A stretch of 64,000 nucleotides of DNA from Pseudomonas sp. UMAB-08 (GTDB lineage: Bacteria; Pseudomonadota; Gammaproteobacteria; Pseudomonadales; Pseudomonadaceae), in NCBI RefSeq assembly GCF_900095225.1, contig NZ_LT607414.1:218221-282220 (forward strand). Reading direction: 5' to 3'. Shown here piece by piece: positions 53,956-63,225 of the stretch (position 1 is the first letter of the stretch; the number at the start of each line of letters is the position of its first letter). Under the pieces are notes generated by a model. It saw nothing but the letters and a program-made list of their open reading frames with translations, was not told where the DNA came from and searched no databases. Both the position numbers and the translations under genes were made by a program.

Positions 53956-56457
53956 TCAGGCATCGGTAAAGAGCTGGCCTCTGACATGCCCCTTGGCTAA
54001 TGGCGGCGGGCTGTCCGGCTGGCTGAAGTCAGCGGTCCAGTGCCAATTGCGAATCTCGGGAAGGTCCTCGAAGTGCTCGCGAATGTACGTGTGATGCTTG
54101 CGCAATTGGCTTTCGAAGTAACTCACTGCGTCCTGGCTATGAGCACGCAGGCGCGGCACATGACTCAATGCGTCGATAGCCAGTTGGTAGCGACTCATCT
54201 GGTTAAGCACCACCATGTCAAACGGCGTAGTCGTGGTGCCCCGGTCAGAAAAACCGCGAACATGGAAGCGGGCTTCGTTGGCCCGGCCATGCACCATGGA
54301 GTGGATGACCCAGGTAGAACCGTGGAAGGCGAACATCACCGGCGCATCGCGGGTGAACAACGCTTCAAACGACCCATGGTCCATACCGTGAGGGCGCGTT
54401 TCCGGGTTGCTGAGGATGCACAGGTCCACGACATTGACCAGCCGTACGCGAATGCCGGGCACATGCTTTTGCAGCAACCATGCGGCCGCCACCGCCTCGG
54501 TGGTCGGTACATCGCCCGCACACGCTAACACCACATCAGGATCATCACCCTCATCGCTGCTGGCGAAATTCCAGATCGATGCGCCTTGAGAGCAATGCTT
54601 CAGCGCGGCGTCGAAATCCAGCCACTGGAAGTCCGGCTGCTTGCCGCAGGTCACCACGTTCACGTAATTACGGCTGCGCAAGCAGTGGTCGAACACGTTG
54701 ACCAGGCAGTTGGAGTCCGGCGGGTAGTACACCCGCACCACGTCGGAACGACGTTGCAACACATTGTCGACAAAGCCCGTGGACTGATGACTGAAACCAT
54801 TATGGTCGTTGCGCCAGGCATGGCTGGTGAGCAGCACATTGAGCGAGGCCAACGGGCGGCGCCACTGAAACTCGCGACTTTGCTGCAACCATTTGGCATG
54901 TTGCGTCACCATTGAGTCGACGACCTGGGCGAAGGCCTCATAGGTCGACCACATGCCGTGGCGCCCCGTGAGCAGATAACCCTCCAGCCAGCCCTCGCAC
55001 AAATGCTCACTGAGCACCTCCATCACCCGGCCATTGGGCGCGAGGTGATCGTCGATTTCGAGTACCGGTCCCGCAGCGGTTCGGTTGGTGGCTTCAAACA
55101 CCGCATTGAGTCGGTTGGAGTTGGTTTCATCCGGCCCGAACACGCGAAAGTTGGCAGGGTTGAAGCGAATCACGTCACGCAGGTATTCGCCCAGCTTGCG
55201 CGGCGCCTCAGCAATCACCTCGCCTGGCCCTGGCACTTCCAGGCCATAGTCGGCAAAGTTTGGCAGGTCCAGCGCCGTAAGCACCCGCCCGCCGTTGACG
55301 TGAGGAACAGCGCCCATACGCAACGCGGCTGGCGGGGTCAGTGCTTGCAGCTCAGGCACCAACGCACCGTTGTCATCAAACAGCGTCTGTGGCGAATAGC
55401 TGCGCATCCAGGCCTCGAGCTGGGCCAGGTGTTGTGGGTTCTGGATCACATTGGCCAGTGGCACCTGATGCGCGCGGAACGTGCCTTCGACCGGCAGACC
55501 ATCGACCACCTTCGGCCCGGTCCAGCCTTTGGGGCTGCGCAAAATAATCATCGGCCAACGCAAGCGCTGGGCCAGCCCCTCGCTCCGAGCACGGCGCTGG
55601 ATGTTACGTATGCTGGCGTAGGACGCGTCCAGGGCCGCCGCGAAACGTTGGTGCATGCCTGGCAAATCGTCGCCCGCGACAATAATCGGTTCATAACCGC
55701 GTCCACGGTACAGCTCGACAAGGTCGGCATCGTCCGTGCGCGCTTCCACGGTAGGGCCTGAGATTTTGTAACCATTGAGGTGCAAAATCGGCAACACCGC
55801 ACCATCGTTGCGAGGATTGAGAAAACGGATGCTCTTCCAGCTGCCCTCAAGTGGACAGGTCTCGGCCTCGCCATCACCAATCACGCAGGTCACCAGCAAC
55901 TCGGGATTGTCAAACGCAGCGCCGAAGGCATGCACCAGCGAATAACCCAGTTCGCCGCCCTCATGCAGGGAATTGGGCGTGTGCGGACCACAGTGGCTGG
56001 GCACGCCGCCCGGCGTGGAGAAGCTGCGGAAAAACCGCAACATGCCCGCCTCGTCCGGCGTTATCTCAGCATGCACCTCGCTGTAAGTGCCCTCCAGCCA
56101 GGCGCAGGCATTGAGCGTAGGGCCGCCATGTCCGGGCCCAGAGATATAAACCATCTCGACATGCTGCTCACTGATGAGCCTGTTCAAGTGCACGTAGATG
56201 AAGTTCTGACCCGCCGATGTTCCCCAGTGTCCCAGCAGGCGCGGCTTGATGTGCTCGGCAGTCAGGGGCTCGCGCAACAGCGCGTTGGCCTTGAGGTAAA
56301 TCTGCCCGACACACAGGTAATTGGCGGCGAGCCAGTAACGGTGCATGCGATCAAGCAGGTCGGCTGAGAGTGGACCGACGTCGTTAAGTTCAGGCGACGC
56401 GATCGGTACGGCTGACGGGTTATCAGCGCTGGACAGCAGCGGGTTGAAAATATACAT
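53956..56457 (-). CDS. xfp: Xylulose/fructose 6-phosphate phosphoketolase
   Basis: The 833-residue thiamin diphosphate enzyme has [12 protein letters not shown] near the N-terminus, [16 protein letters not shown] as the cofactor-binding region and the C-terminal [14 protein letters not shown]. It splits xylulose 5-phosphate (and possibly fructose 6-phosphate) with phosphate to acetyl phosphate and an aldose phosphate. Acetate kinase, encoded at 60301, can then make ATP. ATG 56457 has GGAG 5 bp upstream. Confidence 0.95.
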   Translation of the reverse strand: MYIFNPLLSSADNPSAVPIASPELNDVGPLSADLLDRMHRYWLAANYLCVGQIYLKANALLREPLTAEHIKPRLLGHWGTSAGQNFIYVHLNRLISEQHVEMVYISGPGHGGPTLNACAWLEGTYSEVHAEITPDEAGMLRFFRSFSTPGGVPSHCGPHTPNSLHEGGELGYSLVHAFGAAFDNPELLVTCVIGDGEAETCPLEGSWKSIRFLNPRNDGAVLPILHLNGYKISGPTVEARTDDADLVELYRGRGYEPIIVAGDDLPGMHQRFAAALDASYASIRNIQRRARSEGLAQRLRWPMIILRSPKGWTGPKVVDGLPVEGTFRAHQVPLANVIQNPQHLAQLEAWMRSYSPQTLFDDNGALVPELQALTPPAALRMGAVPHVNGGRVLTALDLPNFADYGLEVPGPGEVIAEAPRKLGEYLRDVIRFNPANFRVFGPDETNSNRLNAVFEATNRTAAGPVLEIDDHLAPNGRVMEVLSEHLCEGWLEGYLLTGRHGMWSTYEAFAQVVDSMVTQHAKWLQQSREFQWRRPLASLNVLLTSHAWRNDHNGFSHQSTGFVDNVLQRRSDVVRVYYPPDSNCLVNVFDHCLRSRNYVNVVTCGKQPDFQWLDFDAALKHCSQGASIWNFASSDEGDDPDVVLACAGDVPTTEAVAAAWLLQKHVPGIRVRLVNVVDLCILSNPETRPHGMDHGSFEALFTRDAPVMFAFHGSTWVIHSMVHGRANEARFHVRGFSDRGTTTTPFDMVVLNQMSRYQLAIDALSHVPRLRAHSQDAVSYFESQLRKHHTYIREHFEDLPEIRNWHWTADFSQPDSPPPLAKGHVRGQLFTDA

Positions 56458-56588
56458 GACGACTCCATAGGACGGCGTTGTAGACGTTTTCCGCAACAGC
56501 AGGTCGATTGCAAACAGACTGCCCGAGAGCAGCCTGACTGTAGAAGACAGTTGCACACTGTCTACTGCCCTTCAGTGTTCCTTGATTA

Positions 56589-57929
56589 TCAAACCGGTAG
56601 CTTTTCGCCGACTGGCTGAGGGTTCCCGTCCTTCATAAAACGTCGGGAAACAGTACCGTACAATGTCCAACCCAACATTGTCACAATGCCACCCAGCATC
56701 ATCGCGTCTGCACCGGCGCTGAAGAGTGCGTAGTAACTGTAGGCTGCGGCAATGTAAGCGACAATATTAGCCAGTAACGCCTGGCGCGGGGTTACGTTTG
56801 CGGCTTGTTGAATTGTCATCAAGGCCGCCATGGACATCAGATAGGGGACCAGATTGGTCACCACCGCCAGGTTGACCAGTCGGTCGAACTGCCCACTCAG
56901 GTCCGGGCTGATCGTCATGAACGACAACGCTGTCTGGCATGCCAGCAATACGAGCATGCCGGCGACAGGCGTGTCGGTTTTGGTCACCTTGCCGAAGATT
57001 TTCATGAAGTACCCGACATCCGCCGAGCTCTTGAACACTTGGCCAATGGTGAACTGCCACCCCAGCAACGAACCGATACAGGCCACAATCATCAGGCCCA
57101 TGACAATGTTGCCCACCAGGGGCGTGAACATCGTGGCGAACGCCAGACCAAAGGGCGCAGTCGAACTGACCAGCTCGGCATTGGGAATCATCCCGGCAAT
57201 CACGTTGGTCGAGACGATGTAGATCACCGCTGAAGCCAAGGTTCCCCCCAGCACGGCAATCGGCACATTACGCTCCGGGTTCTCGACGGCATCGGTGTTG
57301 GCACACGCCGACTCGAGCCCCAGGAAAGCCCACAAGGTGATCGAGATCGAGGCCCCTACTGCCTCCATAAACGGCATGTTGTGGGGGTTCCAGGCCGCGC
57401 GATAGGTTGAGAAGTCGAACCAGAACCAGCCAATTATCGAAAGAACGACAACCGGCAGGATGACCCCCCAAATGGTGATATTACCAATCCGACCGGTGAT
57501 CCTTGCCCCCCCGAAGTTGGCAAACATCGTCACCCAGAGCAGCGCGATAGCGGCTATTGCAGTGGCAACGGGTGACAGCGATGTTTTGAACAGAACGACC
57601 GAGTAACCCACCGCCGTAATAGCGATTGCAATGTTGGCGATAAGCAGCGACACGCCATAGGTGTAGTTGGACATGAAGTTGCCCGAACGCCCGAATGCGT
57701 ACTCGGCATACCCCCCCATACCGCCAGCCTTGTGGCTGAAGCGTCCACACTTGGCAAACGCATACGCCAGTGCCAATGAGCCCAGCGCGGTCACGATCCA
57801 GGAAAAAATCGATATCGTCCCGACCTGTGCCAGCTTGCTGGGCAGCATGACAATGCCCGACCCGAGCATGTTGACGGCCGTCAGCACGGTCAGCTGCACC
57901 ACACTCATCTTTTTAACTGCAGTTCCCAT
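56589..57929 (-). CDS. potE: Putrescine-ornithine antiporter (PotE type)
   Basis: The 446-residue APC-family carrier has 12 transmembrane segments; LTVLTAVNMLGSGIVMLPSK opens the first, and the loop AYAFAKCGRFSHKAGGMGGY follows. It exchanges ornithine for putrescine, which together with ornithine decarboxylase removes protons from the cell. It lies downstream of the decarboxylase at 58015 as in the speF-potE arrangement. Another amino acid/amine pair is possible. Confidence 0.88.
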   Translation of the reverse strand: MGTAVKKMSVVQLTVLTAVNMLGSGIVMLPSKLAQVGTISIFSWIVTALGSLALAYAFAKCGRFSHKAGGMGGYAEYAFGRSGNFMSNYTYGVSLLIANIAIAITAVGYSVVLFKTSLSPVATAIAAIALLWVTMFANFGGARITGRIGNITIWGVILPVVVLSIIGWFWFDFSTYRAAWNPHNMPFMEAVGASISITLWAFLGLESACANTDAVENPERNVPIAVLGGTLASAVIYIVSTNVIAGMIPNAELVSSTAPFGLAFATMFTPLVGNIVMGLMIVACIGSLLGWQFTIGQVFKSSADVGYFMKIFGKVTKTDTPVAGMLVLLACQTALSFMTISPDLSGQFDRLVNLAVVTNLVPYLMSMAALMTIQQAANVTPRQALLANIVAYIAAAYSYYALFSAGADAMMLGGIVTMLGWTLYGTVSRRFMKDGNPQPVGEKLPV

Positions 57930-58014
57930 GTTCCACCCCTTTTTACAGCCCGAAACGACGACATGTTTAATCGATACGCCTCACCGATTGGTGGGCGTCC
58001 ACGGTGATGAGTCG

Positions 58015-60198
58015 TTACTGCTTGAGGACGTAGCCGTAAGCCCGCAAGCGGCCATCGTCTTCCTGTTTCAGGTACACGCCCTGTAACTCTGGGGTGAACC
58101 CCGGGAACTGATTGATAGCGTCCTGGAGTGCGAGGAAGTACTTCAGCGCCGCACCGTCCCAGACCTCGCCGGGCACCACGCACAGTACGCCTGGCGGATA
58201 AGGCAACGCGCCCTCTGTGGCGATACGCCCTTGCGCGCTTTCCAGAGGAATGAGCTCAACGTTGCCACGGATGAACTCAAGATTGGCGTCGCGCGGGCCC
58301 ATTGCGATTACGGGCATGTGCGACTGCCGGAACATCTCTTTCTGCAACTGCTTGACGTCATGCTGCGCATACAGGGTGTGCATTTCCTGGCACAACTGAA
58401 CGATGGTGTAACCGTTGTAACGGGCTTCGTGCGCGGCATAAATACCGGGCAATACACTGCTCAACGGCGCGTCGTCTTTGATAAACCGCTCGAACCGGGC
58501 GATCTGAGCCACCAGGTGGTGCATCTTGGCTTTGTCTTCGGCGGGCGTAAGCAGAAACAGAATCGAGTTCAGGTCGCTTTTCTCCGGCACGATCCCGTTC
58601 TGACGCAGGAAAGTCGCCAGGATGCCAGCATGGATCCCGAAGCTTGTGTATTGGCCGGTGACCGCATCAATGCCCGGCGTGGTGAACAACAACTTGCACG
58701 GGTCAATAAAGTATTGCTGCTCGTTATACCCCTCGAACGCATGCCAGCGTTCATCGGGGTGGAACATAAAGAACTTGAGGTTGCTGGCAATTTCGTCGGT
58801 GGAATAATCCTGCCAGTATTTGCCATCGATAGTCGGCGGCACGAACGGTCTGATCAATGTGCAGTTGTCCATCACCAACTTGCGCGCCTCAATACCGGCG
58901 CGTACGCACTCGCTCCACAAACGCAGGCCGCTGCGGCCGCTGTGCATGCGGGCATTGACATCGAGCGAGGCAAACAGCGGATAGAACGGACTGGTCGACG
59001 CCTGCGCCATGAAAGCGTTATTGAGGCGATGGTGATTGCAGTAGCGATCCTGCCCTTTAATGTGACGGTCTTTTTTGTGGATTTGCGATGCTTGAGAGAA
59101 ACCGGCCTGTTGTTTGTGAATCGATTGCGTCACAAAAATGCCGGGGTCGTCAGGACCCAGTTCCAGCAACATGGGCGAGCAGTCGCGCATCATGGGAATG
59201 AATTGCTCATAGCCCACCCAGGCCGAGTCAAACAGAATGTAGTCGCAGAGATGGCCTATCTTGTCGACTACCTGACGGGCGTTATAAATCGTACCGTCAT
59301 AGGTCCCCAACTGAATCACCGCCAGCCGGAACGGCCTTGGTGCAGCGGCTTTTTCGGGCATGATTTCCTGCAGACGCTCACGCAGGTACGTTTCGTCAAA
59401 ACAGTGCGCGTCGATACCGCCGATAAAGCCGTAGGGGTTGCGTGCGGTTTCCAGATAAAGCGGCGTGGCGCCCGCCTGGAATAAAGCGCCTTGATGCACC
59501 GACTTGTGGTTATTTCGATCGAACAGCACCACATCCCCGGGCGTCAGCAGCGCATTGGTCACGACCTTGTTCGACGCCGAGGTGCCATTAAGGACAAAGT
59601 AAGTTTTATCTGCGTTGTAAATCTGAGCCGCGCGTTGCTGGGCAGCCAGCGCCACGCCTTCGTGGATCAACAGATCCCCCATTTCTACATCGGCGTTACA
59701 GCGGTCGGAGCGAAACAGCGTCTCTCCAAAAAACTCAAAGAACTGACGCCCGGCAGGGTGCTTGCGAAAGAACTGTCCGCCTTGGTGACCGGGGCAAGCA
59801 AACGTTGAGTTGCCACGTTCCTCATAGCGCTTGAGCGCACCGAAAAAAGGCGGGAGCAGATTCTCCTCATACTGACGGGCAGCAGTTTCCAGCTTATCGC
59901 CATAGAACTCGGCCTTGTCGCTGCCCAAATCGAACACGCCACTGATCTGCAACAACACATCTTCAATGCCGGGGAGCGTATTACGAGAGAACTTGTCCTG
60001 CGCGGTAACCGCAAAGAAAATAGGAATATCGAATCCGGAATTACTGATCACCTCGATCATTCCATTGCGCACGTCTTCCGTCGTGAGAACGGCGGCGGCA
60101 ATGTCGGTCAAATCAGTCTGATCAAAACCCACAACGTGTCGCGAGGTCAGAAAACAGGCCTGTGCAGCAATGCTGGAAGCCACTTTCAACTGCTTCAT
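58015..60198 (-). CDS. speF: Ornithine decarboxylase (SpeF/SpeC type)
   Basis: The 727-residue PLP enzyme has a wing domain, a core with the Lys K362 in TQSIHKQQAGFSQASQIH and the C-terminal domain ending RLRAYGYVLKQ, close in size to the inducible E. coli SpeF (732). It makes putrescine from ornithine. AAGGAGAAAGCG precedes ATG 60198. The PotE-type antiporter follows 85 bp downstream, an arrangement associated with acid stress. A biosynthetic SpeC role is less likely because of the antiporter. Confidence 0.88.
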   Translation of the reverse strand: MKQLKVASSIAAQACFLTSRHVVGFDQTDLTDIAAAVLTTEDVRNGMIEVISNSGFDIPIFFAVTAQDKFSRNTLPGIEDVLLQISGVFDLGSDKAEFYGDKLETAARQYEENLLPPFFGALKRYEERGNSTFACPGHQGGQFFRKHPAGRQFFEFFGETLFRSDRCNADVEMGDLLIHEGVALAAQQRAAQIYNADKTYFVLNGTSASNKVVTNALLTPGDVVLFDRNNHKSVHQGALFQAGATPLYLETARNPYGFIGGIDAHCFDETYLRERLQEIMPEKAAAPRPFRLAVIQLGTYDGTIYNARQVVDKIGHLCDYILFDSAWVGYEQFIPMMRDCSPMLLELGPDDPGIFVTQSIHKQQAGFSQASQIHKKDRHIKGQDRYCNHHRLNNAFMAQASTSPFYPLFASLDVNARMHSGRSGLRLWSECVRAGIEARKLVMDNCTLIRPFVPPTIDGKYWQDYSTDEIASNLKFFMFHPDERWHAFEGYNEQQYFIDPCKLLFTTPGIDAVTGQYTSFGIHAGILATFLRQNGIVPEKSDLNSILFLLTPAEDKAKMHHLVAQIARFERFIKDDAPLSSVLPGIYAAHEARYNGYTIVQLCQEMHTLYAQHDVKQLQKEMFRQSHMPVIAMGPRDANLEFIRGNVELIPLESAQGRIATEGALPYPPGVLCVVPGEVWDGAALKYFLALQDAINQFPGFTPELQGVYLKQEDDGRLRAYGYVLKQ

Positions 60199-60300
60199 CG
60201 CTTTCTCCTTATATCGTTGTGTTGGCAATCCATTCGTATCCGCGGGCTGACAGACAACCGCTCGACGACTCAGGAATGGAACGTATAGGGAGTGGTTAAT

Positions 60301-61569
60301 TCAATAACTTTCAGTTTTCTTTTTTGCCGTCAGAAATTCGGTGCCGGCGTGCAGCAATTGCAAGGTATGACGTGCAATTACGTTGTCTTCATCGGTGGGA
60401 ATCACCCAGGCCGCCACGCGACTGCCGGGGTGCGACAGGCAGGGCCCGTGCTCCCGGTTGGCCCGCTCGTCGATCTCCAGCCCGAGCCAGGCGCAGCCCT
60501 CGATAACGCTGGCACGTATAGCGGCCGCGTGTTCGCCGATGCCGCCGGTAAACACCAGCGCATCAAGCCCGCCCAACACGGCGGCAAACGCCCCTATTTC
60601 GCGCACGATGGTGCGCACATAGACATCAATCGCCTCTTTGGCTTCCGGGGCTTGGCTGGCAGACAGTTCACGCATGTCACTGGAAATTCCGCCAGAGACA
60701 CCCAGCACGCCACACTCGTGATAAAGCAAATGCTCAAGCGCCTGAACCGTCATGCCTCGCTCGCGCAAGAGGTACAGCAGGATGCCAGGATCCAGATGGC
60801 CTGGGCGAGTGCCCATAAGGATGCCGTCCAGCGTGGTAAAACCCATGCTGGTGGTGCAACTGAGTCCCCCTCGGAGGGCACACAAACTCGCGCCATTACC
60901 GAGGTGGGCGACGATGGTCCGACCCGCCGCCGCACGTGAATCGTAGCCCGGCAAGACACTCGCAATGTATTCGTAGGAAAGACCATGGAACCCATAACGA
61001 CGTATACCCTCCTCGCTCAAGGCGCGGGGAAGTCCATACAGTGTTTCCAGGCGATCCAGAGAGTGGTGAAACGCAGTATCGAAACACGCCACTTGCGGCA
61101 GTCGAGGGTGCTCGCGCGCCAGATACCGCACGGGCGCCAGACACAGGGGCTGATGCAAGGGTGCGATCGGTATCAGCGCTTCCATTTCGCTCAATACCGT
61201 CGCATTGATCAAGGCGGCGATCTGCTTTCGTTCGCCTCCGTGAACGATCCGGTGGCCCGCGGCAACCAGCGTGTCACCGGTGTAGCGTTCGATCCATTCA
61301 ACCAGGCGACCCAACGTCTCGTCGGTGACCGACTCATCCGACTGCGGCCACTGCTCCTCGACATCCACGTCACCGGCGACCTCGCGAAAGCGTAACTGGT
61401 ATACGTTGCCCTGCCTCTCCAGACTGCCGTGACCGCGGGCCACGGGTTGTCCTTGATCATCCAGACTGGATGGATAGATGGAAAACTTGATGCTTGAAGA
61501 ACCTGCGTTCATCACAAGCAACAAGCCCTCGGCGGACGTGCCCACTGTGACGCGTGCCTGATCATCCAT
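60301..61569 (-). CDS. ackA: Acetate kinase
   Basis: The 422-residue enzyme has the family start segment LVMNAGSSSIKFSIY, GHRIVHGG, ACFDTAFHHSL, HLGNGASLCALRGG and the C-terminal ALVFTGGIGEHAAAIR. It converts acetyl phosphate and ADP to acetate and ATP. With phosphoketolase it completes a bifid-type shunt that yields ATP without respiration. It is encoded 37 bp downstream of the zinc alcohol dehydrogenase. No pta gene is next to it. Confidence 0.94.
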   Translation of the reverse strand: MDDQARVTVGTSAEGLLLVMNAGSSSIKFSIYPSSLDDQGQPVARGHGSLERQGNVYQLRFREVAGDVDVEEQWPQSDESVTDETLGRLVEWIERYTGDTLVAAGHRIVHGGERKQIAALINATVLSEMEALIPIAPLHQPLCLAPVRYLAREHPRLPQVACFDTAFHHSLDRLETLYGLPRALSEEGIRRYGFHGLSYEYIASVLPGYDSRAAAGRTIVAHLGNGASLCALRGGLSCTTSMGFTTLDGILMGTRPGHLDPGILLYLLRERGMTVQALEHLLYHECGVLGVSGGISSDMRELSASQAPEAKEAIDVYVRTIVREIGAFAAVLGGLDALVFTGGIGEHAAAIRASVIEGCAWLGLEIDERANREHGPCLSHPGSRVAAWVIPTDEDNVIARHTLQLLHAGTEFLTAKKKTESY

Positions 61570-61606
61570 ACGATTTCCTTGGTATCGGGCAGTGATCGAA
61601 GACGCG

Positions 61607-62644
61607 TTATTGAGACAGAATCACTTTGATAGCCTTTTCTTTGGCCGCGTTGGCGAACACCTCATATGCCTCGAGGATGTCGTCAAGTTTGAAGCGATGA
61701 GTGATGAGTTGGCCCGGCTCGATTTTTCCGGATTGCACCGTTTTCAATAACATCGGCGTGGTATTGGTGTTGACCAGACCGGTGGAGATATTGATGTTTT
61801 GAATCCACAGTTTTTCCAGGTGCAGCTCGACACTTTTGCCATGCACACCCACGTTGGCGATATGCCCACCCGGTGCAATCACTTGCTGACAGGTATCGAA
61901 GGAGGCAGGAATGCCCACGGCTTCGATGGCAACATCCACACCCACCCCATCGGTCAATGCGAAGATTCGATCGACAGCATTCTCCACATTGATGTCAATG
62001 GTGTGGGTGGCGCCGAATCGCTTGGCAACTTCTAGCCGATTTGGATCGGCATCCACCACAATCAGGGTGGCAGGGGAATAAAACTGGGCCGTGAGCAATG
62101 CCGCCAGTCCGACCGGACCCGCGCCCACGATGACCACTGAATCACCCGGTTTGACCTTGCCCGACAGCACGCCGATCTCAAAGCCGGTGGGCAAAATATC
62201 GCTCAACATCACCAGCGCTTCTTCGTCGGCACCAGCAGGAATCGGGTACAGGCTGTTGTCCGCGTGCGGAATGCGTACCTGTTGCGCCTGGGTACCGTCA
62301 ATCAAGTGGCCGAGAATCCAGCCGCCATCGGCACAGTGCGAATACAGCTGACGCTTACAGTTGGCGCAACTACCGCAGGAGGTGACACACGAAATAAGTA
62401 CGTGATCGCCCTTCTTGAAGTTGCGGACAGCCGAACCGACCTCCTCCACTACGCCCACGCCCTCATGGCCCAGCGTGCGTCCTTTTGTGACGGCGGGAAC
62501 ATCACCTTTAAGGATGTGCAGATCAGTACCGCAGATGGTGGTGTGCAGGATTCGCACAACAGCGTCAGTAGGCTTTTCGATGACAGGGCTTGCTTTGTCC
62601 TCCCAGGATTTCTGGCCAGGACCTTGATAAACGAGAGCTTTCAC
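61607..62644 (-). CDS. Zinc-dependent alcohol dehydrogenase
   Basis: The 345-residue medium-chain dehydrogenase has CGTDLHILKGD, the catalytic-zinc Glu/His segment GHEGVGVVEEVG, structural-zinc cysteines in CGSCANCKRQLYSHC and the NAD loop VIVGAGPVGLAAL. It reduces an aldehyde or oxidises an alcohol with NAD(H); in the low-oxygen setting it could regenerate NAD by reducing acetaldehyde. GTG 62644 is chosen as start because GGAG stands 8 bp before it and homologues begin (M/V)KALVYQGPGQ. An ANR-like box lies 188 bp upstream. Confidence 0.9.
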   Translation of the reverse strand: MKALVYQGPGQKSWEDKASPVIEKPTDAVVRILHTTICGTDLHILKGDVPAVTKGRTLGHEGVGVVEEVGSAVRNFKKGDHVLISCVTSCGSCANCKRQLYSHCADGGWILGHLIDGTQAQQVRIPHADNSLYPIPAGADEEALVMLSDILPTGFEIGVLSGKVKPGDSVVIVGAGPVGLAALLTAQFYSPATLIVVDADPNRLEVAKRFGATHTIDINVENAVDRIFALTDGVGVDVAIEAVGIPASFDTCQQVIAPGGHIANVGVHGKSVELHLEKLWIQNINISTGLVNTNTTPMLLKTVQSGKIEPGQLITHRFKLDDILEAYEVFANAAKEKAIKVILSQ

Positions 62645-62831
62645 TAATGTCACTCCTAAACTAAGGCGTAAACCATCACATTGGGCTCCCTGTCGGCACG
62701 TCAACCGGGGCTGGTACTTTCTGAACGTCAACGCCATTCACGGAGCAAACCTCACCCCTTTTGTCGACCCGAAACCCGAATTTCATGTGCAGCATAGGCT
62801 GATATTTATAACAGGCTGAATTTTGCGACGG

Positions 62832-62845
62832 TTGATCTGGGTCAG
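62832..62845 (-). promoter_or_regulatory. ANR/FNR-like box upstream of the alcohol dehydrogenase
   Basis: The minus strand reads CTGACCCAGATCAA, nine of ten matches to TTGAC-N4-ATCAA, a form accepted by the Pseudomonas oxygen regulator ANR. It is 188 bp upstream of the minus-strand gene and suits an anaerobically induced promoter. Confidence 0.45.
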
Positions 62846-62946
62846 TGAACCGCCCGTCTCCAAAAAAACTGGACTGCTCGCGGCGTTGCACCGGGTCCAC
62901 AATTGTCTGCGGGAAGCGCTTCCTGTCAGTTTGTCCCTCAACGCAA

Positions 62947-62970
62947 CGCGCCACGACAAGGCGTGGCGCG
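62947..62970 (-). terminator. Hairpin downstream of ybdD
   Basis: CGCGCCACG (62947-62955) pairs with CGTGGCGCG (62962-62970). It lies 31 bp past the minus-strand ybdD stop and probably ends the cstA-ybdD message; the T run after it is weak. Confidence 0.6.
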
Positions 62971-63000
62971 CGAGGTCAAATACGACAATCCATCAGAGGT

Positions 63001-63198
63001 TCAGCAGCACTTCGGGCCACCTTTGCCACCGTAACGAGCCTCCTGGCGCTCCCGAAAGAACGCTTCATAGGTCATTACCGGCTTATCGGGATGCGTAATC
63101 TGCATATGCTCGACGTAGTTGTCATAGTCAGGCATGCCCACCATCAGGCGCGCAGCCTGACCGAGGTATTTCCCGAGGCGACTCAGGTCATTGAACAT
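63001..63198 (-). CDS. ybdD: YbdD/YjiX family small protein
   Basis: The 65-residue protein belongs to the DUF466 family and ends in the characteristic [11 protein letters not shown]. Such proteins are encoded directly after cstA-type pyruvate/peptide transporters and are needed for their activity in E. coli. It follows the cstA stop here by 27 bp on the same strand. Confidence 0.92.
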   Translation of the reverse strand: MFNDLSRLGKYLGQAARLMVGMPDYDNYVEHMQITHPDKPVMTYEAFFRERQEARYGGKGGPKCC

Positions 63199-63225
63199 AG
63201 GCAGTTCCTCCGTTGAAACCCGGGC

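Noticed and set aside
56582..56592. TTGATTATCAA as an ANR box
   Set aside because: The half-sites are one base apart instead of four, and it overlaps the end of the antiporter gene rather than a promoter.
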